A stretch of DNA of 64,000 bases from Phoma sp. XZ068 (GCA_004835665.1 RBKR01000015.1:310001-374000), one strand, 5' to 3'. Shown: positions 22,934 through 35,435, numbered from the stretch's first letter. The notes: generated from the sequence alone by a model not told the origin. Numbers and translations: made by a program.

Positions 22934-24001
22934 ATGAACCTCTCCACAAGCTTGGGGACTGAACCCGTCACGGACCCTGAGGAAGGTGTGTAGTTCCTCG
23001 GCATCTCGCTTCGCCACATCTGTGCGATTCGTGCTTAGAGACCAGGGCTCATTATTTGGCTTAGAGGCCTTTGTCGTCTTCTCGCAAGACATCCCTTCTA
23101 CAAGTTTAGGCTTCATCGATGCGCATGCCGAGACTCTTGAGCTCACCGTCGCTGGCTCAGATCTGGTCATCCAGCAGAGCAGAGGTCTGCTGACGAGCGA
23201 CCGAAAGGCGGGGACAACAGGCGCAGGTACGTGAATTGCAAGCCACAATAATGCCCCAGACTATGACCTTCTTGGCTGGCTTGGTACATGCCTCGGGTAC
23301 TTGTCTCGTTTGGGACGTCTTGCATGCAGTGTACATGTTTCTTCGGCCGAAGGTAGGTCACTGACATTTGCACAGTGGTATGGGCAGTTACGCCTCGCTT
23401 CGCTGAGTGGATCGCCTCGCCCAACAATGTTCTCTTCGCGTCAGGCCTGCTGTCGGCGAGTTCGACATGCATCGAACTCGGCTCAGGCATCTCCGGCATC
23501 GTGGCACTCACGCTGGGTGCAAAGATAGCCTCCTTCACGGCAACAGACCAGGACTATGCTATGAAGCTGCTGCGGCAGAACATCGCTTCCAATCTTGATG
23601 CCGTCTTTCCTGCACCCAAGAAGGGAGGGCGAAGCAAGCAGAAGTCACAGCCTTCAAACCCAAACAGTGACCGCATTAAAGCCGACATCCTAGACTGGGA
23701 AGTAGACTCGGTCGAGCAGTTGAACCCTGTCGACCTTGTCGTGGCTTGTGACTGCATATACAACGAAGCTCTCATAGAGCCGCTGAACACAACCTGTGCA
23801 TCGATTTGCAAGCTCAACACTAGCACCGACAAACCGACATTGTGTGTAGTCGCGCAGCAACTCCGCTCGCCAGACGTGTTCGAAGCATGGATCAAGAGCT
23901 TCCACCGTCTGTTCCGCACATGGCAGGTCCCCGACCGGTATCTGACTGAAGCGCTGCGGGAGAACAGCGGCTTCGTCGTACATATTGGTATTGTACGGTG
24001 A
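22934..24001 (+). CDS. RKM5: ribosomal-protein lysine N-methyltransferase, RKM5-like
   Basis: Three exons are proposed: 22934-22985, 23065-23226 and 23376-24001, for 279 residues. The first junction is the least certain: it joins DPEE to EAFVVFSQ using a GTGTGT donor. The protein belongs to the METTL21-type seven-beta-strand methyltransferases. It matches yeast Rkm5, which monomethylates ribosomal protein L1, at several places. These are TTGAVVWAVTPRFAEW, the SAM-binding ELGSGISGIVAL, the TDQDY acidic loop, DWE, ACDCIYNEALIEP (the post-motif II D-x-x-Y-N) and QLRSPDVFEAW. An Rkm5-like ribosomal substrate is inferred from family membership. It converges on the lipoxygenase gene. Confidence 0.85.
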
Positions 24002-24267
24002 CATAGACAGTGTTCAGGGGAGCCTAAGTACTTTGACAATCATAAAGGGTTTACAGTACTACATTCAACAGTCAGGACGTTCAAAGTAAAGATCCAATAT
24101 GGACGACTTTTTTTTTTGAGCTGACAGCAACATATGCGACCGCTTTGAATTAAGATGAAGCAAATGAGATCAAGAGCTCTGAAAAGCCAAGCAGAAATCT
24201 TATACATATCAATCAAAAAGATCAATCTCATACACAAACAATAACGCGAAGAGACACCCAGCACACC

Positions 24268-26480
24268 CTAAATCAATATCGACACCGCCGTAAGCTCCGG
24301 CTGCAACACCTTATACTCGACCGTCCCCTCCGTCTGCCTTTCACTCACATACCTAAACACGCCATCCAGCTCCTTCAGCCTACTGTAGAATAGCGCAGCC
24401 GCCTCCTTGATAGTCACAGAGTCCCACTTCTTATTCTCAAAGCTCGTCCGGCTCTTATTGACGTTGTACAGCGACTTGGCGTACGTGATGAGATTGTATC
24501 TGTTGTCGACCTTGAAGCTGAGGAGTTCGGGGAGCTGCGCGGCGAGAAGCCAGTCTTTCCACTTGGGGTTTTCGGACCCGATGGGAAGAGCGGCGGTGAG
24601 GTCTGCTTCTGTGTAGTGTTGCAGTGTTGCGAGATCTTTTGGCAGCGGTGTGCATAGCGCGGGCGGCTTGGCGGGGACGAAGCTGTAGTAGTAGTCTTGG
24701 AGGTAGTTGACTGCTGTGTGTTGTGGGGAGGCGGTGTGGATGCACATTGTAACTGCGTCGACGAGCTGGTCGAATGTACGGATGGTGGGGAAGGAGGGGA
24801 TCTGGCCCTTGGTTTGGATCTCAGTGCACCAGTCTGAGATGTAGGTGTCGGCTCGGACGTCGCTGTCAGACTTGTACTTTGTGCCGAGTACGGACTTGAC
24901 GAAGTCGCGAATCACTCCCCAGAGCAGGTACATATCAGTTGCGTAAGGATAGTTGCGGTACTTCTCCTCTGTCAATTCCTCGACATTGAATCCTCGCTTC
25001 TTGAGGTCGTTCGGGATGTATTTCTCCTGGAAGTTGAAATGCGCATATGACCAATTGATCAACGACATGGCACGGCTTGTCTTTGGATCGATCGATGGCC
25101 CGAAGCCAGCAAGTCTAGCTATGACGGCGGGTACCAACACACTGCGGGCCGCTTGGTTCAGTGCTAGAGTCCTGAACCAATGCGGGCTCAGTGTCTCGTA
25201 CAGGATGTGATCCTCGGGGACAGTCCGGTTGGTAGCTACAATGATAGCCTCCTCCACCATGTGCGTGTCGACAAGATGTGTTGCTACTTCATGCCTTGAC
25301 CAGTCGGCCGTCTGCGCGCAAGTTTTGGCGTATCGCCAGGCCCAGTCATCCTTTTCGGCCACCTCGTTCTGATCATGCGGTGTCAGGCGTCGATTGAAGA
25401 TGGTGATCGACTTATCCATACTGCCTTTGTAGTCGATCGTGATGGCCAGTGGATGCAATCGTCCGTCACAGTGGAGCTGGAACAGCACAATAGGCGCACA
25501 AGCAAACCGGAATGCCATATTGCCGGTCGGCTGTCCATTTGCCATCTCTGGTACAACGTTCCGGAAGTCTTCCTCGTTGCTCACGCCGGTGGCTTCGCGG
25601 AAGTACGAGTAGTCTTGGATGAACAGGTCTTTGCCTTCTGAGAGTATCTTCTCCATGCCGTCAAGTCCCTGTTTGCCAGCTTCCGCAATGAATGCTTCCA
25701 CCTTCTCAGACTGAGCTTTCTCGATGGTCGACGGGTTAACTCCACTCAGATGTTGCTGAGCAAAACGAGCATCAGAGTACCAATCTTCCTTGTTGCCGAG
25801 GTTTTCACCATTCATGATGTCTGTCTTCTGACTAGGATGCTCTCGGTTGTACTTCTCACAGTCCGCAATTGTTGGACCTTCGAATGGTGTTCCTGTCTTT
25901 GTGATGTCTTCAGGTATGATGAAAGACACCGCCTTCGCGATGATGGTAACAAATTGAAGCTCGTTGATGTCAAAGATATTACCAACCCCTGGTGCTCCAT
26001 TGGCTTGCTCCGGGGGTACTGTCTCCAGGTGAGGAGGGTACCTGTCCTGAGAAGGGTCGCTCCACTTGTAAATATCTTTCTTCTGAGATAGGTCTCTCTT
26101 TTGGGGGATGATAGGTTCGAATCCTTGTCGGTCAAAGTGCGATACAGCTCTAGGTTAAGGTCAGAAAGGTACAGCACGAACAGGTACGGTATAACTTACG
26201 CCTCCTCGATCAAGCTGTAGATCTCTGTCAATGCTAGTCGAGTGCCTTTGTAAGTTCCCTGTCTGAGTCCTCTAGTAGCAGCGAGGCTACCATCAACAGT
26301 ACCGTTCTCGCCGGTCTTGAGGACAATGCCTTGCTTCAACAGTTCACTGATGAAGATACCCTTGTCCCATACGGCCATCTCGTCTTCTTCCACATCATGT
26401 GTGATATCGCTTCTCAGAATATCCCCTAGCTTTGGCAGTGGGCCGAAGCCGTTAGTCAAGGAATCGGCAACGATAGACAT
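24268..26480 (-). CDS. lipoxygenase (fungal, iron or manganese)
   Basis: Two exons on the minus strand, 26200-26480 and 24268-26149 (50-bp intron), give 720 residues. Lipoxygenases add O2 to polyunsaturated fatty acids such as linoleate, forming hydroperoxides. All five metal ligands can be placed: His380 and His385 (H-x4-H in HEVATHLVDTH), His571 and Asn575 in QHTAVNYLQ, and the C-terminal isoleucine 720. The context VATNRTVPEDHILYETLSPHW also follows the family. There is no N-terminal PLAT domain and no signal peptide, so it is probably intracellular, unlike the secreted Mn-lipoxygenases. Iron is therefore more likely, though that is inference. It diverges from a catalase-related gene at 28027, suggesting its hydroperoxide is passed to that protein. 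Start: first ATG in frame, 26480. Confidence 0.93.
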
Positions 26481-28026
26481 AGCGGAGAGGAACTATGGAT
26501 GATTGAAAGAGAGAAAATTAGAATGTTGGATAGGAAGATACGCGAAGAGGTCGTGAACTTATGGGCTGAGCAATTGCTCTTTGCAGCGTCAAGCTTACAC
26601 TTTGGTTGGGTCCAGTACCAAGTCACCTCCTGCAACTAGCCCTTGGCTTCGCCGTGGTGGTGTGCAGGTGGTCAGAAGACATTTTCCAGGTGCGGTGAAT
26701 ACACAGCTCCGCCACGAAAACGCCCAGTCGGTGCGAATGTTTCGATGCAAATGGACATGTAACCCTTCTCGGATCGCATACACGAGCTGAGATGTAGCTC
26801 TTAGGTCCGGCGAATATGAGCGAATCGAGACTGGCAGAGTGTTCTTACAGGGGTTCAGCCCTACATTGTCATGTACCTGTTGTTGCCACTCTTCTTCGAT
26901 ACTCTGACCAAGGCTTGGAAATCCGTCGTCCTCTATTTTCAGAAGATGGTAGCCTTCAGATGCCTTGATGTATCACCAATTCTATGTGGACGTACACGAA
27001 CTGCGGTCCTAAATTTAACAAACTAATCAAGCCGGGTGTACGGCAAGGCTGGTTCTGATGTAGGATGCTTATGGTAAGCAATGAAAGAAAGGCACCGACC
27101 GCATGTTCCTTCTCCTGGGCACCGTCACGTCGACCAGGACAACTCCACGGAACCCGCATGTGGCAATCTACATCCATCGTAGTCAGAAATTACAGTTATC
27201 GCCTGCCGCAAGACGATGACGCTGTCGATTCTAGCAGACGCCTCAAGCCGTTGGTTGCATCACAATCGAGCTGACAGGACGATGCTGAAGCGGACCCCAC
27301 AATGTAAGAACAACGAAATGCGCGGTTAGGGCTTACTGCTGACAACACAAGCCCGAATCAGCTTGTTAATTGCAGGCTGTTTGCAGCATGCGCATCTCCA
27401 GGTGAGGAAGTCGAGCGAGGTTCTAGGGAACGGCGCGAAGCCCGTCGGTACGAGGTTGTGAACGACATGTTGGTGGCTGGCTGCGAACACAATGCGAGCA
27501 CCCTGTGGGGCAAGCGGAAGGCGGCGCCCGCAACGCAACGCCTCAGCTTCAACGCCCTCCAGGTCCCAATAATGCTGGGCTGAAAAGTCAGCACACCATC
27601 GACACTGACCTGATTACTACTACTGGCTGCAAACAATGAAGTGTATAGCACCATACACCGCCAAACTTGTCGTTCACCGCATTCCAGGCAGACAAGGCAA
27701 ATTAATCTGAATGCGCTACTGTCAGCCTTAATTGTGTAACGACAGCTTGGGTCTGCTAACTGGTCACCACGGACCGTTTTCCAATACCGGCCAGTGCTAA
27801 GACGTGCTCCTGTCATTATGTACATCCAACATCATGGCTATGTCAAAGAGAAGGGGCTGCAAGCTCGGGGACCGTTCGCTCAGCCCGCCTAACTAGTCTC
27901 ACGCTGACAGTGGCCCCTTTGATTCAATTTTGACGCTCTATTTGGACACAGAATAGATAAAACGTACTTGATTCCTGGGTGAACCTTCAATCATTGACTG
28001 ACTTTAGCCATTCTACCTATCTCACA
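26481..28026. promoter_or_regulatory. divergent intergenic region, lipoxygenase / catalase-related protein
   Basis: This 1.5 kb lies between two divergent starts and must hold both promoters. The frames inside (up to 155 codons, 27358-27825 minus) resemble nothing and lack support. If the two enzymes form a pathway, the region could coordinate their expression. I could not point to a specific operator. Confidence 0.45.
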
Positions 28027-29134
28027 ATGGCTGGTTATAGCAACATTTCCACTAATGGTGGTACCAATGGCACCCAACACAACCATGATACCCTTCCAAA
28101 GGAGTTGGTGGATGAAATGCAAAGGCTCTTTGGCAAACACGCAGGCTATCGAACAAGTGAGTTGACCTGAAACTTGAGCTGGACTTCACTGACTCCTATA
28201 AGCTCACGCCAAAGGTCTCCTCGTAGAAGGAACTTTTACACCAACCGAGGAAGCCAAAACACTTTCTATAGCTTCTCACTTCAACAATGCCTCAACCCCT
28301 GTTATAGCTCGCTTCTCCGTCGGAGGTGGCATCCCGCACATCCCTGATGTAGACGACGGTGCAACCCCAAAGGGCCTTGCTGTTCGGTTCCTGATTGACG
28401 AGCAAACACATACCGACTTGGTCAGTCATACCTTCAACGGCTTCGCGACCCGGACGGGCGAAGAATTTCTCGCCTTCCTCAATGTTTTCCGTGCCTTCCA
28501 AACCACCAAAGCCGCACTTGACAAAGCCAAAGCCGCAGGAGGCGACACGACCAAGGAAACAGCAGACTTCAAAGCGGCCGCTGGCCCTTTCCAAGCCTTC
28601 CTCGCTAGTCATCCATCTGCTGCTACGTTTGTCAACTCACCCAAGCCCAACCCTTTCGACTACGGCACCATCACGTACTATGAGCCTAACACTCATGTTC
28701 TAACTAATGCGGATGGCAAAGTGACCAATGTCCGATATCGCCTAGAACCCGCTGACGGCGAACACCTGCACCCCAACGACCCGGCTCAGTTGAAGAAGCT
28801 TGATCAAAGCTATCTCGAAGAAGACCTACATGAGAGGTTTCCAGAGAAACCCATCGTCTTTACAATCCAGGCCCACATTGCCAACCCCGACGATGTGCTT
28901 GACGATGCAACGACCCCGTACAAGAGCACGACATTCGTGCCAGTGGGTAAGTTGGTCATCAAAAGTGTGTCGGACGACAATGTCGCCAAGCAGCAGCAGA
29001 TTGCTTTCAGTCCGACACCGGATCTAGGTGGGATCCAGGGTATTGCGGCAAGTAAAGACCCATTGATTCAGGCGAGGAAAGGGGTCTATTATATCAGTGC
29101 TGAGCAGAGGAGACATGAGAAGCAGGTGGAGTAA
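28027..29134 (+). CDS. catalase-related haem peroxidase (SrpA-type mini-catalase)
   Basis: Exons 28027-28156 and 28203-29134 (46-bp intron) give 353 residues. This is much shorter than ordinary catalases (500-750) and matches the catalase-core-only group that includes SrpA. The distal histidine lies in THAKG (His45). The haem-side stretch ARFSVGGGIPHIPD and the PKGLAVRF motif follow. The proximal R-x3-Y haem ligand is RKGVY (Arg335, Tyr339) close to the C-terminus. An Asn candidate is residue 122 in FNGF. No targeting signal is seen. Relatives include enzymes that act on fatty-acid hydroperoxides rather than H2O2. The lipoxygenase just across the promoter makes that role likely here; I infer a hydroperoxide-dependent peroxidase or isomerase. 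Confidence 0.9.
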
Positions 29135-31080
29135 ATTGGTTGATGCTATTAGACTGAAGGTGAACTGAGTACTGGAGGGCAAGGCCTACGATGATTGACA
29201 TCTTTTATTGTAAATGTTGACTCACAGCTGTCATATCCACGTGTATAAACGTATCTCGTTGTAATAAACCTGACCTTCAGCAACATGGATTCCGACAAAT
29301 GTTTCAAAGATTGTGATTCGATTGTTGAAGAGAGATAAAAGCTCTCACATTGGTATTGAAACAGCTGCCAATCCTCACCTTGGAGCATCTTGATCCTTAG
29401 CTCGGAGGCTTTAATCTGATTTAATTCAATCACAATCGTGTCATGTCCACTATCTCTGTCCGCTCGGGAACGGTTGATGCTGTTCGCGACTACGTGTTCG
29501 ACTTCATCAATTGTACAACCATGAGAAACTTTCCAGTTCGGCATATTCGCGTCATCCTAATGTCATCAGCTGTTTGTACTTCACAATCACACTGTTTTTT
29601 CACAGTCAGCAAGGTTACCGAGGACTAAGAGTAAACTAGACTCATTCATATACCGCCAGCGACGAATCGCCATTCAGTGATTGCATGCAGTCCGTACTGG
29701 AGCACCATCATCAGAACCGACTTCATGATGTTACTGCCTGTTGATAGATACTGACGAATACTAGGACTGACTGTGATTAATGATAAGGCCACATATCCCA
29801 CACCTCCAAGGTAAAGGCATATCCGAGTTAGTCTGGCGAGGGTTTCTAAGAGGAAACCCGAATGGGCCAAATGGGGAAACGAGGGGAAAAGTATAATCGT
29901 TTGGATGGCTGTCTAACCAGTCATTGTTAATGGCATCACTACATCCCCTTCCAATTTTGGAAGACATTAAATAATTATAAGGCTTTGGCGTGAAACCTTC
30001 ACTAATTCGAGCAACAAAACCTTGCGCATGGCCTACCAGTAGACAACATTTGGGCTAAGGGTATCACCGACGCTAAGACATTTGCAGCTGCTTTCGCGAC
30101 ATGCTTTGGATGCGAGAGTTAATCGCTGTTAGGAAGAAACAACGAGACAACTTTACGAGCCAATGTTCTTTGCAGCCATTTGATTGCTGTTTGTATCACC
30201 TTCAGCCACGAATCACTTTTCTGCAGGAATCCCAGTTTCACATCTCAGGAAGACTATCAACATCAATTGGCGTAGGCTTACCTCCAACATTCCCACAATC
30301 AATACTTCTGGTATTGGGAGTTTCTGTACTGCTATGGTTATCCGAAGGATGGCTGAACGCTCCGCCACATGTGGCAATGTCTTCACAAATTCGAGGCCAC
30401 CATCGTGATCTCGCATTGCGATGCTGACGAAGATTCTTTGGTTTCGCTTAAACATAACCAAGGTATTGTATCGCCGCTTTTAACTGACAGAACGGCGAGA
30501 TGAACTTGCGCTGGTTGAACTCTCACATGCCGCAGCCACAACCAACCGGTCGACATGAGAACTGTGAAGGTCTACCTAGGTACTACAAGAAATTGGCGAC
30601 AAGATAGAGAAACAGTGGCCAATTCACTCTCTTCTAACTCTGGGATCACCTGTTTGAGGTGGAATTTGCCACAGTCTGCGATGTCGCTCCTACTACTACT
30701 ATTCCTGTACTCCATTATCAAGAACTCCCGCTAATAGAGGCACGGCGGGAGCTGTGTCCATCAACCCCGCACCCACACGGAAGATATGTCACACCACTCT
30801 TCGCAAATGCTCCGCAAGAACAATTCCGCGGAACCTGCTGCTAAGAACGCGCTTCCCCGGTGCATTGTGCCAGCCACATTAGCGCAAGCTCTTGTCGGCG
30901 AGGAAACCATTTTGCTTGATAATTGCTTCAATAGACGCCATCTCATCCTTAGTCCCTCTCGGTACGTCGCCGAGGAACCGTCTGGTCATATTGCAGTTCC
31001 AACCCATCCCATCTCAAGCAACCTGAGCGCCACCTATACAGTATGCATTCGAATGAGTGGTTGATCATGCAGACAGCTGA

Positions 31081-31338
31081 GACCTCATTGGCTACCACCA
31101 AAAGGCTGGATCTCTTGATGCTGTCGTTGCTGCCACCGCCGAGGAAATGAGGACACCAGATGGGGCTGTTTCTGCTGAGCATGTGGAGGATATTGATAGA
31201 TCGAATGATTCTGATACTCGTGTCAAAACTAAGTCTGGCGCCGAAGATGAACCAAGCTCCTTCGTTGCCCTCTCCATGCCACCGTTTCAGAACTGTCAAG
31301 GCTGTATTGGGAAATGGTATGTTGAATTTTTTTTTTGA
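31081..31338 (+). pseudogene. possible coding relic
   Basis: This open frame of about 85 codons is protein-like in composition (LIGYHQKAGSLDAVVAATAEE, then an Asp/Glu/Ser-rich part and SMPPFQNCQGCIGKW). It has a stop directly upstream and no fitting start. A frame starting with ATG at 30786 lies just before it in another phase; I could not join the two by any intron that keeps phase. It may be a decayed gene or chance. The family is unknown. Confidence 0.15.
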
Positions 31339-31393
31339 ACAGCCACAGAAGCGTTCGATCACATGTACGAAAGTGAAACAACCAACGGCGAAC

Positions 31394-31407
31394 GGTACCT
31401 AGGTACC
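31394..31407. repeat. perfect 14-bp palindrome GGTACCTAGGTACC
   Basis: The sequence equals its own reverse complement, and its core TACCTAGGTA recurs at 30573-30582. Such CCTAGGTA runs are common low-complexity motifs in filamentous fungal intergenic DNA. No function is assigned. Confidence 0.5.
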
Positions 31408-34400
31408 TAAGCAGTTCCACGGAAAGTCGATTCACATGGGGGACATGAGCCTTTGTCTGATATTTTGAAGCCAGCGTGTGACTAGTAATTTTCCGGGGCC
31501 ATAACGGGTTTTTTGTAACCATAATCCAGCCTGCGGGTATTGCTTAGGGAGCCGCCAAGCGCGCGTCTACTGCAACCCGAAGCCGTTGAATTGGGCCCAG
31601 CTAGATTACACGCAAGACCGGTACCGCAAGTACGTTTCGCAGATATTCATTCACAATATGAGCTTAGTGTAAGGAGGTAATGAAGTAGTTTCCAGCATCG
31701 TCGCATTATGTCTTTGTGAGTAGCTTGTCACAGGCATATGTCTTGCCCTGAAGTAACTTTTCGGACTAGTAATAGGGCCGTTGGCAAGTGAACAACCTAG
31801 TACGCAGCTGTGGAGTTAGCCAGAACTAGTACGCCTCGACGCTATCTCGGAAAGGTGATTGATAGTTAGCTGGACAGTCAGCGACGGGGAAAAGTTGTGA
31901 AGCAATGAGCACAAGGGTGAGCGAATACTTCGCTTCAGCGTCTATCTCCCGAGGAGTTCGCTCCCGGTCCGGACCGTTTGGTGGCTCCAGGTCCTGGGGA
32001 AAATCAACAGTGCACAGCGAGCATATGTGGCCGATGTCGTGCGTAACTAGCCTAGTAGAAGGCACCCTGGTCTTGATGCTACCTTGCCGTAGCATCACCA
32101 TGAGCAGATCTTGTGGGATTGTGGGCCTGGAGTCTAGGATCCCAATCATAGTGGGATGAACATCCTGGTGAGGATCGAGCTGAGCTGTGAACGGCGACGC
32201 TTGAGCTCAGTGAAGTGAGCCATGAAAGCAGTGGAAGGGAGTGTGATCATGTGAAGATCTTGGTATCTGGCAATGATTGCACCAGCAAAGGATTTCATAG
32301 TTCGCGGAAATCTCCGTGGGTTTGGAGGGCTAAGTTCATCGGACGCAGACAAGACGCATGCGGCCAGTGGTTGTCGGCCAGATTCTGCAAATGGTCTGAA
32401 GGCAGTTTTGCGTGGTTCTGAGTAATCAAGCCCTCAACTCAAGCTTCTTCTTGGTATTCTCCAGCTTTCAAGAGCAATCAGGTCTTGTATCTACGAGGTA
32501 CGAGGGGTCGCGGGCGCGATTTAGTAGGTTCTCTTGTCGTGACACCTGAGGTCATGCACGCTACTGATTGGGCCACAGCCGCAAATGGTAGCGAGAGGCC
32601 TGACAGGAACGGAATTTGGGCCACTTGGATTACGTGCAGGCGTAAGTAAGATTCGACTTCTACCTGGGTAAGCGAAAACAGTCAAACGGTAGATATAGTG
32701 GCTCCCCCTAGTGTTCGGGCGCTGGTCTTGAACACTTCATTTTCTGCGACGTCCTGCTATTTGTGCCCTCGAGCAGCTCACAAGGCCAAAATTGACTCTC
32801 CAAAGCACCAAGGAGCAGGCTGACCCCTTTGACCCCCAATTCATCTTCCAATTGAATGCACGTGCAGTTCGCAATACCAGACAGGAACGGCTAGACACCA
32901 CGTGAGGAACCCATAACATCGGGAGGGCTTGGCGTTGCAGTTAATGGCGGGTGTGGATCTCCACTTAGCGCTTTTTTAAGATCAAGCTTCCCGTGGCCAG
33001 TGCGTTCTCGCTTGTTTATGCCGATTTGGGCAGTGGTTTCGCGCATGCTCGCCGTCCGCCAGATGCACAGTGCGTGCTGTCTCGTGGAAGCCACGGCTCC
33101 AGAATTGTTGACCCATGTCTGCCGTGACCAGAAGAGAGGGAAGGATGCAAGCTTTGTGGAAATCTGCACATTGCTTTTCGCAATTGTGCGCGGAGGTGCA
33201 TGTGCAATCTTATCACAGTATTCCTGTTGTGATCACCTTCCGTAGCGGTTTCGGACACAGTGCATGCTCATTTGTTGAAGTATGTTTGTCTTCAACTTGG
33301 GGGTGTCGTTGACCCGCTCGTGGATGCTACCGAGAGGTTGGATACATGGACGGCAGCCGACTTGCTTTCTGGTCAGGGAGCTAAAGGTACATGCGCCACC
33401 CACAGCTAAAAGCTGTAGTCTGGCGGAATCGGAACATTGCGATGCACTGTCCACAACGCATTGATGGTGGTCCTGGTCATATTTGCGAGGGTGGCAACTA
33501 TCCTCGAATGATTCTATCGTCGAGCTTTGTCAAAGCAAAACGACCCACCCACAGCATAGCATTTAGCCGCTGGGTATGATAGTGAACGGCGACCTGGAGA
33601 TGTGGGGATACACCACCCGTACCGGTCAAGAGCTGATGGCAGATGACCCAACGGCGACGAACAGGGACATTGCAATGTCGTTTGCTAGTCATGCTTCATG
33701 CTGTCTTGGAGGAACGGACAGTTGTTGAAAGTCAAAGTCAATCGTCATTTGCTTGAAATGTATTGACTTGGATAGTGTCACCACGCCTTGCGGTGAGATG
33801 AAAATGGCTGCATCTCCGTCATTAGCTAGGAAGATCGCTCGTGTTCAATGCGAAACACAAGTAAAGTGTTTACACCAATTTGATCGTCCATCGTGATAGA
33901 AGTCACCTCGGGGCTGCGATTCCCGGACGATCACCGATGCTTGTTGTCTTGCTGCCTCGCTGCCTTAATGGCCTATCGACTTTTCATGGTGTTTCTTGCC
34001 AACCTACCAGCCAGTTGCGCCCTACATGCGTATCGCTGCAGGTTCCAGGGGAGCATCAGCCGTCGGCGAGGTCGATTTTTGGGTTTGGAGATGTCATACC
34101 TATCACAATCCGCCGTCCCAACTCTCGGATCCACGCATAACCCGGGCGCAAATCATATCAGGATGCGCGTAAGCGGGTAGGAGCGCGGGACCGCACGGCT
34201 GGCAGAGGGTCTTGCTCCCTCAAAGTTCAGCTCGTTGGCATCAACGCCACCAGCGCGCATTGCTGTCTTTGTTCCATTATTGACCGATGACGAATGGATC
34301 ATCAACACGACAACCCTTGAATATCTCTGCTACGAAATACGATACTCCGAGATTGTAGGTTGGCGGGAAGGTTGGACAGCCGACGGTTAGCAGGCTTGTC

Positions 34401-35411
34401 CGCCAACGCAGCCCACCGTGCGCCGATGCCATAGTTACCCACGCCAAACCTGCCGTGGTGCGGCTCGAGATTGGCCAGTGCAGTATCAGATGCGTTGCGG
34501 CCGTAGATGTGGTACGATTTGACGGTTCTGGCAGGGGACTGAAGCTGCTGGGGTGTTGCAGGTCAAGGGTTGCAGGTTCAGCTCCACTGAGCCAAACCGC
34601 TCTTGCTGCGAGGCTTGATATCGACAAGTCGGCGATGTACGATTATCAGAAGCTGTCACGCTCGATGGCATTGGGGGGTAGCGCAAGATCTGCTGGCGCA
34701 CGATTGGTGGCGCATCCCAGCGCACGCCAACTCTTCCCAAACTCACGTTCCACGGAATCCAGTAGACGGTAGCGTCGTAAACTGGACGTGCGCAAAGGGT
34801 GAGGTCAACGTTGCGGGTATCGTTGTCCGCTGCCAGTTTACTAGCTGGTGACCGCACGCGTCATGTTGGAGAGGACTGCTCTTGGACTCGAGTAATTGTC
34901 AAAGTGGAGGAACCTCGGCGCCGGAAGGCGTATCGAGCCTTCCGATCCGAAGCCGGCACAATGAAAGAATGTGACCACTGCAGCTTCATCGCGCTGTCAC
35001 TCAACACCCGACTCAACAACGAGTACAGAGGCTCTTCAGGTTCGTGCTACTATTCTGGGCAAGTAACTTCACCCGTCAGCGCCATACAACATACCCCTCT
35101 CGTTAGCTGCCCGCCCAACGACCCATGATCCCTGGGTCGCTCACACAGACCACAGCCGCCATCTTCACACTTCGGTTCCTGGGTGCGGTGGCCTCCACGG
35201 CCCTAGCGCAAGCCATCGACCAACCCTGGTTGCCTGGCACGCACCTCGATCGAACCTCGCACTACCGCTACCAAGTAGAAACATGCTGCCTTTGAGATCC
35301 ACCTATTCACTACTCCCGTCCTTGTCCGTCTCCGCAGCAATTGCATCAGAGACCAATTGACTATCTCGTTTCGAACACATTGGCCCCTGCTCATCCCGGA
35401 GCAGCACTAAC

Positions 35412-35435
35412 TCTGATCTCTGATCTCTGATCTAG
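35412..35435 (+). repeat. tandem heptamer (TCTGATC, at least 3 copies)
   Basis: There are three perfect tandem copies of TCTGATC in the C/T-rich region upstream of the regulator gene. It is a short microsatellite, probably in the promoter or leader. Confidence 0.6.

Noticed and set aside
26114..26124. tRNA-like T-arm sequence GGTTCGAATCC
   Set aside because: It lies within the coding exon of the lipoxygenase and no acceptor stem, D-arm or anticodon arm can be built around it.
27358..27825. Minus-strand frame of 155 codons in the lipoxygenase/catalase intergenic region
   Set aside because: The composition is random-looking (many Arg, Cys and Ser), with no domain and no splice partners.
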